Positions 1 to 12,369 of a stretch of 64,000 nt of DNA are shown piece after piece. How positions within the stretch are numbered: the first letter of the stretch is position 1; every line of letters begins with the position of its first letter. The notes under the pieces are model-generated. The model was not told the origin of the DNA and made no database searches. It saw nothing but the letters and a program-made list of their open reading frames with translations. A program made the translations under genes and the position numbers. This DNA comes from Pycnopodia helianthoides (lineage: Eukaryota; Echinodermata; Asteroidea; Forcipulatida; Asteriidae): contig CM063249.1 of the NCBI GenBank assembly GCA_032158295.1, positions 10,377,139 through 10,441,138 of the forward strand. The letters are read 5' to 3'.

Positions 1-99
1 TGAACAATAAATTCAACCAGATTGTTTTTGTAGCGTTTTTTTTTTTAAACGTAGCATTAGATTAAATTTATTTCAGGGTATGTCGCCCCATTACTTTAT

Positions 100-383
100 G
101 GGATTGTGCCTTTGGTATACAAGCATGGAATTTGGCACACAGTCAGACGTCATGAAAAAGCTATTAGACTATAGGGCCATCGCAGCTTTGTCTTAAAAAA
201 ACAAATACCGGTAGTATAACAAGCAATGGCAGTCATTTTGAATGTTTTCAAAATTGCTTGTTATTCTATCTGTATTTTTTTCAAAATTCTAAATCTGCGA
301 CGGCACAGCCAAATATCTTTCTCATGACATACTCTGACTGTGTGCTAAATTCCATGCTTGTATCATCAAAGGCACCGTTTCCC
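100..383. mobile_element. Miniature inverted-repeat element, family A, copy 1
   Basis: The ends are inverted copies of each other: GGGATTGTGCCTTT on the left and AAAGGCACCGTTTCCC on the right. The similarity runs inward through a TGGAATTTGGCACACAG-like stretch facing its complement. A second copy lies at 48498-48783. No transposase is seen, so it would be non-autonomous. The short ORFs on both strands here are by-products of the palindrome. Confidence 0.7.
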
Positions 384-2392
384 AAAATATCTCTCCGTCT
401 GCACCTCCAATTGTCTTCTAAACGGCACTGTTTTTTCTTATACCTACGAAGGTGCGAATGTACAGATACCACGTACAGCTATCTGTTACCAATCGACATA
501 CACCTACCTATCCTTACACCATACACCTCAATTACACTTAGACAGCGCTCCGAGTTACATCTGCTCATTTTAATGAGACAAACTGTGATACTCGAACTGT
601 ATCGATTGGGTCTGACGGCCATAATTCCTTCAGACCCGGTATCGTGTATCGCAGGCCGGTGGGTAGGACGGTAAACATTTTCAAAATCGATTTAATTTTA
701 GAAAGTGTCAAGAACCTGTCTAGTCCCAAAGGTTTTCCAGTGCGGTTGAGATACTTGCCGCCTTACGAAATTAGTGCTAGGTGTCTCATGAACCGGATAC
801 GAAACTCTTTGAAACGCTATTTTTTTCTCGTGAATTTACCTGTTTTTGACACAGTTCCCCTCATGAAGGCCTAAATACACTTCAAACACGCTTCTGAAGC
901 CTATGACCTTACCAAAAACGGCTCGCGTTAGTTCCCTCTAAAAGAAAACCCACAGAGAGGCAGCAGGCAGGTCCGCTGCAAGCATTAAACCTTTGTGAGA
1001 ACCGACTTTAGGCGTTGACATTGGTTTAAATTCGGCATTCAGTATCTGATTTGAAATCCATCCATGCCAAAGTGCATCGACGATATTTGATCATGACGAA
1101 AGCCTCAAAGCAAACTGTCTCACAACTACCGCCCAATCAATGGGATTCCCTTCCCCGCCTCCGCTGCGCGACGTGTCAGGCTGAATACCCCCCCCCCCCA
1201 ACAGAAAGGAGTATTCTTCCCCGCAAAGAAATCCCTTTCAGCCCCAGCGGTTTGTCTCCGGCTTCGAGCATAGGACCCAACAGGAGACGGTGTGTCCTCA
1301 AATTATCCGTCTCGAGTTTCGTGTGATTCTTCGGGGTCCATTCTTAGAGCAGTTGTCTCCGCATAACATGCGAGAAAGAGAAGCTCATAGCCGTTTTTTA
1401 TACAGTATCGAATGCAACCCTTCAAAATATCTCATTGAATACATCTCATGTATCCCCTTTTAGATACCTTGTTAAAGCAGCTGCATGGCTTGGGCCATTT
1501 CTGTGCCATTCCCTGCACATGATTACTAGTCAGTGGTATCTCAAGTTGCCGGTTGAAATGAGGAGACTAGAGAAATCTCTTTTATCTTCTATAGTCTCGG
1601 TGTGAAAACAATGAGTTAAACGAAAATAAATACTCCTACATACCGTTTATCATCTAGCACTCAATAATGCAATAAAAACGAGTGCTTGCACAGGCGCGGT
1701 TTTTAGATGGATAGTTTCCAGACGAGAGAGATGCTCGTTTTTACAGCCGCCGCACAATTATTATCGATCGGGGAGAGTGCTGCACGGGGGAATGCACTGG
1801 CTACACTATACAGTACACCATGTAAACTGTTTCTATTCCTAAACCAGCTTTGGGACACCGTGGTTTATGTTTGGGAGCCTTGATCGATGCATCCCGGTCC
1901 CTTTGGATTATGTCATACTGGACTATCAATTATTGTCTGTTTACATCAGTTGTCAGTAAATTGGTATACTTGTGCAACTATTCTGACCTATACTTGTGTC
2001 GAGATATTTAACTGACAAACTTACACATTCTAGTAAGGTTTGCGGTAACACAATGCACATGAATTTATCTCACGAATTGTGGTGGTTCTGTAGAGAACCG
2101 ATGGCGTGCTAACCCGACGTTTCGATCAGCATGTTCTGGTCGTCTGTCAATTCCTGTCAGTATTGAAGAAAGATAAAAAAGATTAAATTAGAAAGATTAT
2201 AAGCGAATGAAGAGCTTCGCACTGAATAAAAACCAGGCAATACAATTGGTAACCCGAACTTTTGACGTCACACTTAGATGCTCGTAGAGAACACCAGATA
2301 CCGGCCTTTAGAACCTGCCGGATGTACCTTTGACCTCACACACTACACTCATTGAGCTATATTAATTATTATATACTATAACAACTTCCGGG
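384..2392. other. No gene recognised
   Basis: No ORF here has a recognisable protein family, and no exon with convincing splice sites was seen. A run of C occurs near 1190. The sequence has ordinary AT-rich composition. Confidence 0.5.
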
Positions 2393-2569
2393 TCAGAATT
2401 GTCCCGGATTCCGGGTCTAAGGGGGCCTGACCCATTTACGGCTAAGACTAACCCGGAGAGTGGTTAAAAATGGGGTCTTTATCTCTGAATCTGCGTCAGT
2501 TTGACCCAGACATGGGTCAGGCCACCAGGGTAGCCGGATCCGGGTCAGGTCGATTATGACCCGGAAGTT
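2393..2569. mobile_element. Short inverted-repeat element
   Basis: The ends are a perfect 13-bp inverted repeat, AACTTCCGGGTCA and TGACCCGGAAGTT. The 177-bp interior repeats GGGTCA/TGACCC words in both orientations. The ORF reading through it on the minus strand is not protein-like. Confidence 0.75.
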
Positions 2570-2642
2570 TAAACCACTATCAGTCTTGTAGTTATGCGTC
2601 ATGCATACTCCTGTCCAATGAAACCATTGGGTTTCTAAGACC

Positions 2643-2760
2643 GGGCGATTTCACAAAGAGTTAAGATTTATTGTGTATCAATCTTAATTTCTAAGCAAAG
2701 TGTGACGTCACGATACAATTCGCCATGGTGATATTGACAACTCATCTTAAGATTAATCCC
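2643..2760. mobile_element. Partial element of the GATTTCACAAAG-ended family
   Basis: The left end GGGCGATTTCACAAAGAGTT matches the termini of the elements at 17558-17705 and 8222-8614. The interior, with a TGACGTCAC word and an 'actcatcttaagatt' arm, resembles the 17558 copy. The right terminus is eroded. Confidence 0.55.
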
Positions 2761-5700
2761 AGTGCCTGTCTTTCTACAGGGGAACAGTCTATACAATGGG
2801 TGACTTTTGGAGAAGCATAGGTGGCAGCAGACTTAACCATAATTCATTGTTTTTGGAAATGTTTCAGAACTATGTAAGCAAATAGAAATTAGTAAGTCTG
2901 CTGGCGTTCCAAATCTTTCAAAAAAGCAAATTGGATAAACTGAAAACAACTAGAGACTTTACTAAGGTACACATGGAAAAATAAATACATGTACGGGGAG
3001 CTTACAGAACAAAAACAAGATGGCTGCTCCATGCTCAAAGTCCATAGGGTCGGCACAGTATTACTTTGCCAGCAAATTTAAACAGAATGCTCCATCGCGT
3101 CTGCCCTATTCTAGTTGTACTTTTTTTAAATGCGACACAATGAAAAGTTAGACACAGTCTCATTCTGAGGCAGAGTTTCCCGAAGCAATAATTTGCAAAT
3201 TTATAGACAGATGGTTGGAATCGGAATTCGTTTCAGTTGCCGGTACCTCAACCCGTGCCCTTCGCTCGGCAATGCATTACATTGATTCTCATCGTATTAT
3301 TGATTCGACACAATCTGGAGATGAGCTGAGGCATGCTCTTTGCATTTGCATTTATAACTCTTTTTTTGTTTTTGGCCGGTCAAACCTACACTTCACACGA
3401 CCAGGAAAGATAAATGCTTGTCAAATACCGCTTAACTTGGATCCCGGAGAATGTCGAGTGTGTCTGACGTTAATTGTGTAAATTCTGACATTTTGACTGG
3501 CAGAGATCTTGATGACAACGAAGCTTACCACATGTTTTTGTCTCCTCTGTGTACTTCTGTTTTGCTTTTTTCTCGAAGTCAATCGATAGAGGCAATTTTA
3601 TCAGGCGCTTGTGTTTGAAGTGTATTTTTGTATTCATTTACAGGCAATAATTATGAACAGTTCATTTGGTCTGCACATCCACCCCCCCCCCCCTCACCCG
3701 CAAGTATGTCGTCACTTGGTATGACACTTCTTCACCTCTGTCCATAAACCGTGAAGCGATTAAGAGACTTGGAAGCTCGACTCCCATCAGTGGGTGTTAT
3801 TAAAGGTCCATTAATTATTTCGCAAGTAGAACGTACGACAAACAACATTTTTTTTTATAACTGTCGTCCTTATCAAACATAACTGGTTTTATAGCCGACA
3901 AGTATTTTGACTTTGCAGACTGCTTTCTAATTCCATGCTTTGGTCTTTTCAAATTTTGTTTTGTTTTTATACTTTGAGATGTTTATGCAATTTTAAATGT
4001 TTAACAGGTTTTTTGTGATGGTTGGTTTTTACGTCTCATTGGGTGCTTTTACTCTATGGTATATAATTATTTCAATACTTGATTGCATGAGTTACTGGTT
4101 TACTGTATATTTTGAATATTTTGTTGTGATTTCCTGTACAGCGTTTCGAGAATTTGTGTCTTAAACGCTATATCAAGAATAAATTGCTATTAATGTTATT
4201 TTTGTTATGTTGTAACCACCATGGATAAAATGTCGTTACTTAGATATACCCACCCCCCTGTACCGTTCAGGAAGGACCACACTGCACTAACTCGGCCTAT
4301 TGCTCGCTGAATCTCTGGAGCGTTTCTCCAAGTTCACCCGGGTTTCATTTCAAACAATCAGCAATTCCAAAATGAACTATCAGTTAGCCTCAATGTATAT
4401 AGATGCGCAATTTTCCTCATCATTGGTCTTCAAGTTACACACACGTTCCTTGTTTTAAGCTTTACGCGCAGTTCAATGGAATGCCGTAATCAAAATGGCC
4501 TGTTAAAATGCAGGAGCCGACGTAATCACGTCAGCAGGGGGCGGGGTGTCGTTCAGTATTCGCATTAGGGTTTGAAACGGGCCACCGGGCTCCGCTTTCG
4601 TTGTAGTCTTACGGACAGGCGCCGAATATTGGCAAACGGCGTCTGCGAAATGACATCAGAGAGTTGGGAAAACCCGCAACAGTACCTCGGGATATACACT
4701 CCCCAATTCAAATTTATTCCACTGTTCTGAAATTGAATTTGGAACAACCGGCATGCATCTCTCGTATAGTCGTGTTGTGTTTTACCCACCGGCTTTTATA
4801 ATGTGGGTAATGTTGCGCCTCGGGGTTGTGCCCTAACGCAATGGAAAGGGGGGCAAGGGAAGAACAAAATAGATGTAATTTACACTTTGCAATAATGAAA
4901 GTCCTCAGAGGGTAATGTCTTTTAGGGGTTGGTCTGATCCAGTGGGACCATTTAAATGGCTCTGCCTTAGTACAAATTCTGGTTTCTTTTATATGCTTCC
5001 AAATTGTCCTATAATGAGTTGACCAAACTCAGTGTAAAATTCACCCTCATAAACCCTTTTAAGCCTGCACTGTGATGGATGTGTTTGCGAGGCTAACCAT
5101 AATTACACTTTTGTGCACGACCCGTATTTCACCCGTAAGTAACGCAGGCGGAATTGACCATTATTTACGTGTAAATGGTATGATGTTGTCTCTTCGGAAT
5201 TGCAAATTAATTTGATTTACTGCATGTCCGCCTGGTGTTCACACGTGACAGTACGAATCAATCAAAAGCTGCTAGCAATAACACAAGCAGATCATCCCCC
5301 CACCTACACGTAACATGCAATAATGTTTGGACCACGTCTTAAATAATTGTTTATACGGGTATTCGAGATGGCCTGCGTCAACCTCGTCCCCATGGTTTAC
5401 TTTATTTCCAACTATGTTAACAATAGTAAACCCTTGAAGGGAAACTCCTTACTTGGACCCTGATTGGAAAAAAACCAAATGTTAACCTTTGTCAAAACAG
5501 CTGGCCGGCAACCAATGTACAAACAGGCTATTAAATCTGGTACCGGACCACGAGACCATGACGAAGATGTGAATTTTGAAAAGCAGCCAGACTATCCTAA
5601 TTTGCATACGTATCCAAAATTGTTGGATATGCAAATGATCCAATACCAGGGTGAGAGAGCGGTCAACCTCGTACTGCTCGACACACCCTGGGGACGAGGT

Positions 5701-5802
5701 TGGGCCTGCGTGAGAACGATAGTGGGGGTCACCAGAAGGGACATACTTCGCAACACAAGATGTGAACTGCTTCACTACTTACTACAGAGATCTTCCAACT
5801 AT
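2761..5802. other. No gene recognised
   Basis: Several ORFs of 60-115 codons occur, but none has a recognisable domain or convincing splice sites. A poly-C run lies near 3680. The stretch just before 5803 may be more of the LINE relic, too decayed to assign. Confidence 0.45.
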
Positions 5803-6107
5803 ACATTATGACACAAAAACTCAAGTATGTTGGTCATGTTCAACGAGTGGGCAGTGACCGATACCCCCAAAATTCTTCTTGAAGGTCACATTGCAGGAAG
5901 AAGACCCAGGGGTAGACCCGAAAAAGGTGGTTCGACGATATCAAGCATTTCCGCAGAGAGGCATGACATATCCACCATCTGTGGCAGCAGCAGGGACAAC
6001 TTGCAAGCAACAGAGACCTATATGGAGACTCACAGCTGTTGGGAAGCAATCTCCGGGACTTGCCTCGGGAGGTCGGCTTTAACTAACTAAACTAACTATA
6101 ACTAACA
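5803..6107 (+). pseudogene. Decayed C-terminal tail of a non-LTR retrotransposon reverse transcriptase
   Basis: Read in three successive frames, this encodes the Arg-rich tail typical of many animal LINE polymerases. It runs from a KLKYVGHVQR segment (about 5820), to an ILLEGHIAGRRPRGRP segment (about 5875-5920), to WFDDIKHFRREA and a stop near 5965. At least two frameshifts separate these pieces, so it is a dead fragment. The end at 6080-6107 is an AACT-rich simple repeat, as seen at many LINE 3' ends. The catalytic reverse-transcriptase domain is absent, so a 5'-truncated insertion is likely. The clade cannot be fixed from the tail alone. Confidence 0.7.
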
Positions 6108-6189
6108 TTGTTTATAAAATAAACTTACCTTGAGCCGCTTGCAGGGCATTTAATGACAGGCAAGATTCTACGTGTATTTTTACTACTAG

Positions 6190-6422
6190 TATATCTTTAT
6201 GATAATGAAACCAAGGGACCCTCAAAGATGATTATGACCCGGGCCCGAAGATGCCTGCATAGAGAGAAAATGACACAAAAGAAGTGTGGGGAAAAAAAAC
6301 AATAGAAAAAATCAAGCAATCACCTAGACCCATGAAAACACAGGGTCAGGGATTCGCACCGGGATCCACCGAGGTAAAGGTTATGGAAGAAACAACTGAG
6401 CCACCTCGGACTGCCAGTTTTG
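6190..6422 (-). mobile_element. tRNA-derived SINE-like element
   Basis: On the minus strand the right end carries a tRNA-like head. A GGCTCAGTTG stretch acts as an A-box-like site and GGTGCGAATCC as a B-box-like site, about 45 bases apart. An unrelated T-rich body follows. It lacks a proper tRNA fold, so it is a SINE head rather than a tRNA gene. Confidence 0.55.
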
Positions 6423-6999
6423 ACTCATGGGGAAGTTGTTTTTTTTGGGGGGGGGGTTGAAATTTTAGTTTAAAAATCGAGATGAGCCTCCCTTATTCGT
6501 ATGGCAATTTGAAAGGTGAAAAACCACTGGCATCTTCATAAAACTGTTTTCTTACATCTGAGCTGTGGTACATCTATGGGATGAATTCCATGGTCTACTA
6601 GGCTGTGCAACATTCGATACGATGCTGGTGCATGTCAATTTACAACCTAACGTATCGAGGGACCGTGGCAATGAATAAAAAAAAACACACGTTGTCATGA
6701 AAACAAAACAGCTTCTCGCTCCCCCTCTGAGCGCACCGGACAACGGTACGAATTAATTCAACTGATTTAAGATTTGGCCGTGTCTCAAGAAGTCTCGTTT
6801 TCTTGCCTCCCTTCATTCGAGGGTATCTTGCAAGGCCACGTGAATACGGCAGTAGATAGGATAACTTAATTGATTAGTTCAAGAGGACGATTGGAATTGG
6901 TTTGACGCATTGACCTATGGGGGATAATTGACGTGGATAGCCTTTTGACGCAAGGCCCGTGCATCGATCATACACCTGTGATAAACCTTAGCGGCAATG

Positions 7000-7397
7000 T
7001 TAAAGGAACATTACAGAATTGATAAGAAAAGAACTTGTAAAATATATCTTTTGATCACAGATTTACATAAAACTTACACGGTCTAATGATGATGATAGTA
7101 GAAAACATCCCTTGAAATATTTCTGTCTGAAATGCCATATTTGATGAGAAATGAATAAACTAATTTTCCCATTGGAGTTTATCGCTCAGTGAGCGTTTCA
7201 TTCATTTGTTGAATCTATATGATTTCATGCAAAATGTGTAATCGGTTTTTCACTATTTTCTCGTGACCCAGATGGCCGATCGATCTCAAACTTCTACAGG
7301 TTTGTCAGTTTATGTATATGGTGGATTACATAAAGTGCTTACACTGCCAGCAACTGTTTTGTTAGCACAAAAAAACAATTTTGTAATGTTCCTTTAA
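7000..7397. mobile_element. TTAA-flanked miniature element, family T, copy 1
   Basis: It is bounded by TTAA on both sides. The inverted ends are AGGAACATTACAGAATTG and its complement, with one mismatch on the right. The roughly 390-bp interior is collinear with copies at 11929, 31260, 51426 and 53151. TTAA duplication is known for the piggyBac and Kolobok superfamilies. No transposase is present here, so the superfamily is not settled. Confidence 0.85.
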
Positions 7398-8039
7398 GTA
7401 CTTTGTGGGCATGTTTATAATGTATTAGTTGTGAAGAGGGCAGACCTGGTACAAGTTTCGGCTTCTTGTCTGACCTCCCTCATACTATTATTAAGTTCCG
7501 CTAAAGTTTTCCCTTGTATTTTACTGCCTGATGGAAACAAATTAACCCTGAAGCATTCCTTGCCGGAGCTGCGATGCCGGATGTTTCGGTCTTCAACCCT
7601 CTAGATGGATCGTATAGGGAAAAACAGCTGCAGTAAGGCCATTTGCCTCTGTCGATCATGAGTCGATAATCGATTTTTCGAGGATTGCTTAATATAATAA
7701 TGTCTCGAAACCAGACCTGTAAAATTATAAAAAAGAAGCAGGCCTGTCTGGGCAGTTTAAGTAAAACAGTATATTATGAAAGGTAATGTGTCCGAATTTG
7801 AGATCGGGAGCGGCTCTGCAGCACTGGTGACTGCGCACTCGACCACGAGATTGGCTATGAGTTAACGGAGCCCGAGTTCTAGAGATCTACCTATCCAGCT
7901 GGGACATTTTCCAAACCTTGCTTTTAGGCTCGAGCTTTGGGGTCTGTTCGATCACGGTTCGATGTTGCACAAAATGCCCTGCTCTTGAACGACGGAAACA
8001 AAGTTATAACCGGACGCCGGACTCTAAAAACTAGTTGGG

Positions 8040-8790
8040 GAAAAGACCCTCCCGGCCAAAATGCTTGGGCCACCTGACAATAAACATATCCCCCGTTCCC
8101 AGCTCCCCCGCCCAATGTTGTTATTATTTTAGATTTATTTGTTTATGATTATTTCCCATTTTAAGATTGGATTAATCGGCTTTCGAGTCACAGTGGTTTG
8201 GTTCACTTTTATTAATCCTGGGGTCGATTTCCCAAAATCTTCCTAACTTAGGACTAGTCCCAGGCAATGCTAAGAGATAGGACTAGTCCTAAGTTAGGAT
8301 CAGTACTTAGGACTAGTCCTATCTCTTAGCATTGCCTAGGACTAGTCCTAAGTTAGGATCAGTACTTAGGACTAGTCCTATCTCTTAGCATTGCCTAGGA
8401 CTAGTCCTAAGTTAGGACCAGTACTTAGGACTAGTCCTATCTCTTAGCATTGCCTAGGACTAGTCCTAAGTTAGGATCAGTACTTAGGACTAGTCCTATC
8501 TCTTAGCATTGCCTAGGACTAGTCCTAAGTTAGGACCAGTACTTAGGACTAGTCCTATCTCTTAGCATTGCCTAGGACTAGTCCTAAGTTAGGAATAGTT
8601 TTGTGAAATCGACCCCTGGTCATTGTAGAATGAGACGTCTTGTCATCTGATTCCATTAGTTGTTCTTGCCTTTCTGTTACTGTTCCATTACATCATTAGT
8701 AACAGAACAGTAACAAATATTACTTTATTGTATTGCTGCATGTCATTTGAAATCTTGGCAGAATAAACACTGACTATAATAATAATAGTA
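8040..8790 (+). repeat. Dispersed repeat, probably a retroelement 3' part, split by the element at 8222-8614
   Basis: The two halves, 8040-8221 and 8615-8790, match a continuous stretch at 46316-46650 in reverse orientation. The shared blocks include 'gccacctgacaataaaca', 'ttttaagattggattaat' and 'cattagtaacagaacagt'. Both copies end in an ATA-rich simple tail, which suggests a non-LTR 3' end. No protein can be read from it. Confidence 0.65.
8222..8614. mobile_element. Inverted-repeat element expanded into a 59-bp hairpin satellite
   Basis: The ends GGTCGATTTC and GAAATCGACC are inverted copies, flanked by a direct CCTGG at 8217-8221 and 8615-8619. Inside, a first arm (8240-8300) faces five tandem units of exactly 59 bp whose 'cagtactta' starts fall at 8301, 8360, 8419, 8478 and 8537. 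Each unit contains the palindrome TTAGGACTAGTCCTAA twice. The units differ mainly at one base (ggatcag or ggaccag), so the expansion looks recent. Confidence 0.85.
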
Positions 8791-9713
8791 ACCACACCAT
8801 CACAGTTGCTTGGATGATCGTCTATTGCGCCAAACGGATGAGACGGTACGCTCCACTTGAATAGAAACAAAATTGCCCTTTCAACAATATTTAATTTCAG
8901 AACATTTGACATCCACACTGGTTTTAAATTCTATCAAGAGAAGTCCGAGGCCGAATCAAATATTTTTTCCAAATAGGCTAAACAGAGGTCCCAGGCCAAT
9001 AGTTCATTAATAATAGTTCATTAATAATAGTTCATTTTTAATTCCTTTCATAATTGAGTCTTTGCAAGTTGTTTACCGCACCGATGTAGCTCGCGGTTCA
9101 GTAATTTGACGGGTCTATATTTAGCACCCTACATCTGAGCGAGTCGTGCCCCCAAGCGTTCACACTTAGTCATCACTTTTTTTTCAACCCAGGGACGAGG
9201 GAAGGAGCTCGCCCCTGGTCGTTTGCTGCACGCGGGGATCTGTGCTTAGACAGCACTCATGCATTGCATGCCAGCTCACCCAGGGACTCTAAGGGTTTGA
9301 GATTATAATCCATCGCGTCTCTGCCGAGTCGACTCGATTGCCAAGACCAGTTTGGATTTGTAGCTCTATGGTTTGAGAGAGTGCTGGCCCACCACTCGTA
9401 CAGCTATAGCCGTGTCTGAAACGAAGCACCACACTTTTAATGATTTGTGACGAATTTGTTGGGTCTAACGAAATTTGCGACGGAGCGGTTTCTTTACACT
9501 GTTCATGGATCCGTTGCATTTGATTGCACCCAGTGTATTATATATTTTGTGTAGTAACTAAACGACAAACAAACGAATGAGAGGACAAAGGTCACAGTTC
9601 TACGTTACACGCTGCATGAAATACAGTCTACAGTACTACTGTGTTGTGCAAATATTTCAAGATTTAAAAACCCAGTTCGATTCTTGCTTTTATTCTTGAC
9701 ATTTCCTGTCAGG
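8791..9713. promoter_or_regulatory. Upstream flank of the first Myb/SANT exon, with a candidate 3' splice site at 9711-9712
   Basis: No coding exon was recognised. A 14-bp direct repeat (aatagttcattaat) occurs 2.7 times at 8999-9036. Just before the ATG at 9714 a pyrimidine-rich stretch ends in 'tttcctgtcag', placing an AG acceptor one base before the ATG. A noncoding 5' exon further upstream is therefore likely. The alternative, a start at the in-frame ATG at 9684, would add ten hydrophobic residues encoded by the splice-site tract and is less likely. Confidence 0.45.
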
Positions 9714-10247
9714 ATGGGACCGTCAAAGAGAGGCGACCGGGCGTTCTGGACCACGGCCGAGGTGAGGAAACTGATTTCGGTGTTCGCTCGGAAAGAAATC
9801 CAGAAACAACTCGACGGCACGACCAGGAACAGGATCGCCTTCGAGAAGATGTCATCCGTGCTCCGGTCGGTCGGATTCAACAGGACCCCGGCCCAATGCA
9901 GGGAGAAGATTAAGAGCATGAAGAAGGATTATCGAAAAGGCAAAACCAGTCAGTTCAGTGCGATCATTGGCAAGCTCATGGAGAGTTATCCCGTCGCCCT
10001 CCGCCATGCCGATGTCAATGACGACGGTCATCATGACGGTACAACCACAACACGTACAACGGGGGAAGAACTGGAGGTTGCCATCATTAATAAATTGCAA
10101 ATGATGGAGTACGATGATGGTGACGACGAAGAGGGAGCAACTGGTTCAGATGATGAGATTTGGAATGAGGAAAGTGATCGTGGATGGATGTCATCGGATG
10201 ATCCAGATGACCCCAACGACACCGGACATAAGCTTCCAGTTCCACAG
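9714..10247 (+). CDS. Exon encoding a trihelix-type Myb/SANT-like DNA-binding domain (first domain of the locus)
   Basis: This 178-codon exon runs from an ATG to a good 5' splice site (CAG|GTAGG) in phase 0. Residues about 10-77 match the Myb/SANT-like fold of the trihelix group (Myb_DNA-bind_4 type). There is Trp12 and Glu16 in helix 1, a predicted helix around residues 40-52, and a third helix with the motif NRTPAQCREKIKSMKKDY from Asn56. Such domains bind DNA and occur in nuclear regulators and in genes derived from transposons. Residues about 118-170 are rich in Asp and Glu. The exon is more GC-rich than its surroundings. The phase fits the exon at 24542, whose domain is related, so a tandem-domain protein is likely. 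A separate gene ending elsewhere cannot be excluded. The homologous gene name is not recognised. Confidence 0.8.
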
Positions 10248-10729
10248 GTAGGCTTTCCATTCAGCCACTTTTAGCTGTGTGTGTGTGGTGTGTGTGAGTG
10301 CATGCCCTTGTTTTTGTACAGAGATCGTGTGTATCCGTGAGAGAGAGAGAGAGAGTGCATTCAGTAAACAGTCGTCGCTTCCTGCGGCGGTTGTACTGTT
10401 CGTGACGCCTGAGTTTCGGTGCCGTCAGTTTACACCCGCTGAAATCGATAAATATTAAGATAAATAAATAAATAAATAACTACATGTAGTAAATAGAATG
10501 AACACTAAACCGTTGACAGCAAAGTTTCGGTTTAGTAAAGTGAGAGTGTATAGTTCCACTTTCAGAAAGTCAGGCAGGCAGGTGTGGCTTTGCCTATTTT
10601 CAAAGAATATTTGTTATTTTAATACTATAGATCTTTTAATTTTGGTTGCTTTATTTATAGTTTGATATATGCATAGAAAGATACATAGATTATCTATATC
10701 TGATAGACATTTATTGTTTACATTCAATC
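10248..10729. other. Start of intron 1, simple repeats
   Basis: The intron opens with GT-rich (10274-10298) and GA (about 10340-10355) microsatellites and a short AAAT run near 10462. No gene was seen. Confidence 0.6.
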
Positions 10730-11134
10730 TAAAGGCAGTGCATACTTTGGGTAATAAAGATCAGCAGTATCCTCACTTGGTGAATCCAATTCTACCTCCG
10801 TATCCCCAAAACATATGCATACAAATAAAACAATAAACCTGTACAAATTTTGGCGTATTTGGTCATCGACATTGCAAGAAAACAAAGAAAGAAAAAACAC
10901 CCTTATTGCATAGAATTGTGTGCTTTCAAATGCCTGAAAAAGGCTTCATGGCTGAAGCTTTTCTCAGATTCAAATTTGGGGTGAAAATTACCCCTTTCTC
11001 TAAAACTTCCATACTTCAAAGAGATCGGTTTCAAAACATTTTATAATACCAACAGTTCCCAGTGCTCTTTACCAAATAAGTTGTTATGGTCATTAACTTG
11101 TGGAGTAATTACCAACAGTACACCCTGCCTTTAA
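10730..11134. mobile_element. Miniature element, family K, long form
   Basis: The ends are TAAAGGCAGTG and the eroded complement CACCCTGCCTTTA. The interior shares 'ttgcaagaaaa', 'gtgtgctttca' and 'ttttataatac' blocks with the elements at 11331, 12370 and 59806. The copy at 12370-12751 is in the opposite orientation. Confidence 0.7.
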
Positions 11135-11330
11135 CAGCATAGAAATTCAATTTCCGCTGCATTTAATGGTGAAAATGACCATGTAACATTAGCACACAGA
11201 CAGCATAGAATTCAACAAACGTCCAATATTAACCACCACAAATAACACCAACTGTCTGCTCAGAACAATACACAAAAAAAGGTTAACGGTGATGAGTAGT
11301 GAGTGTGTGGTGTCCCCCCCCCCTTCTGCT

Positions 11331-11690
11331 AAAGGCACTGGACACTGGTAATTGAGAAAAACCAGTATTCTCACTTGTGTATCCCATTATATGCATAAAA
11401 TAACAAATCTGTGAAAATTTGACTCAATTGGTCATCGCAGTTGCAAGAAAATAATGAAAGAAAAAAAAAAACCTCGTTGCACAAATTTGTGCGCTTTCAG
11501 GTGCATAATAAAAGTCTTTTGTTATTTGAGTGAGAAATTACCTCTTTCTCAAAAAATTACATTACTTCAGATGGAGCCGTTTCTCACAATGTTTTATACT
11601 ATCAGCAGCTCTCCATTGCTTGTTACTAGGTAAGTTTTTATGCTAACATTTTTTTTTTTTAATAATTACAAATAGTGTCCAGTGCCTTTA
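11331..11690. mobile_element. Miniature element, family K, short form, copy 1
   Basis: The ends AAAGGCACTGGACAC and GTGTCCAGTGCCTTT are a perfect 15-bp inverted repeat. The interior is collinear with 59806-60163. No coding capacity was seen. Confidence 0.85.
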
Positions 11691-11928
11691 AGTACAGTAG
11701 TACCAGTCATAGCATTAAACTTGTGAGTGGCATTGGTATCGCGTGAATGTCTGTAGTGACAGTGTGACTGAGGTGCGTGGGACCTCTGAGAGACGAACCT
11801 TTGGCCTATAGAACAACAATTGTATACTGGGGGGACGGGGTATGAGGGGGTCACGCATTATTTTACATTTAATAACCCCAGTTATTGTTGGTCTTGATTG
11901 TGGTCGAGTGATCTTACTGAATAAAGGT

Positions 11929-12294
11929 CTAAAGGAACATTACAGAATTGGTTTTGCTAACAAAACAGTTGCTGGTAGTGTAAGCACTTTTTGTAATCCA
12001 CCATATACATAAACTGACAAACCTGTAGAAGTTTGAGATTGATCGGCAAACCGATTACGCATTTGCATGAAATCATATAGATTCAACAAATGAATAAAAC
12101 GCTCACTGAGCGATAAACTCCAATCGGAAAATTAGTTTATTCATTTCTCATCAAATATGGCATTTCAGACAGAAATATTTCAAGGGATGTTTTCTACTAT
12201 CATCATCATTAGACCGTGTAAGTTTTATGTAAATCTGTGATCAAAAAGTATATTTTACAAGTTTTTTCCTTACCAAATCTTTAATGTTCCTTTA
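11929..12294. mobile_element. TTAA-flanked miniature element, family T, copy 2
   Basis: It is in reverse orientation relative to copy 1. The left flank is CTAA, one change from TTAA, and the right flank is TTAA. It lacks about 27 bases found in the others ('ctgggtcacgagaaaatag' region). The flanking DNA is duplicated without the element at 12810-12931. Confidence 0.85.
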
Positions 12295-12369
12295 AAGAAG
12301 GAAACTAAATTTGAAGGAAGTGTAACATTTTCTCTTTAATTCACTCATTGTAATCCTCAGGCTTCAAGT

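Noticed and set aside
5464..5811. 115-codon ORF just upstream of the LINE tail
   Set aside because: No reverse-transcriptase motif could be recognised in it, so it was not annotated as a gene or counted firmly as part of the LINE.
9605..10222. Minus-strand ORFs overlapping the exon at 9714
   Set aside because: They are shadows of the coding exon. The plus frame holds the Myb/SANT-like domain.
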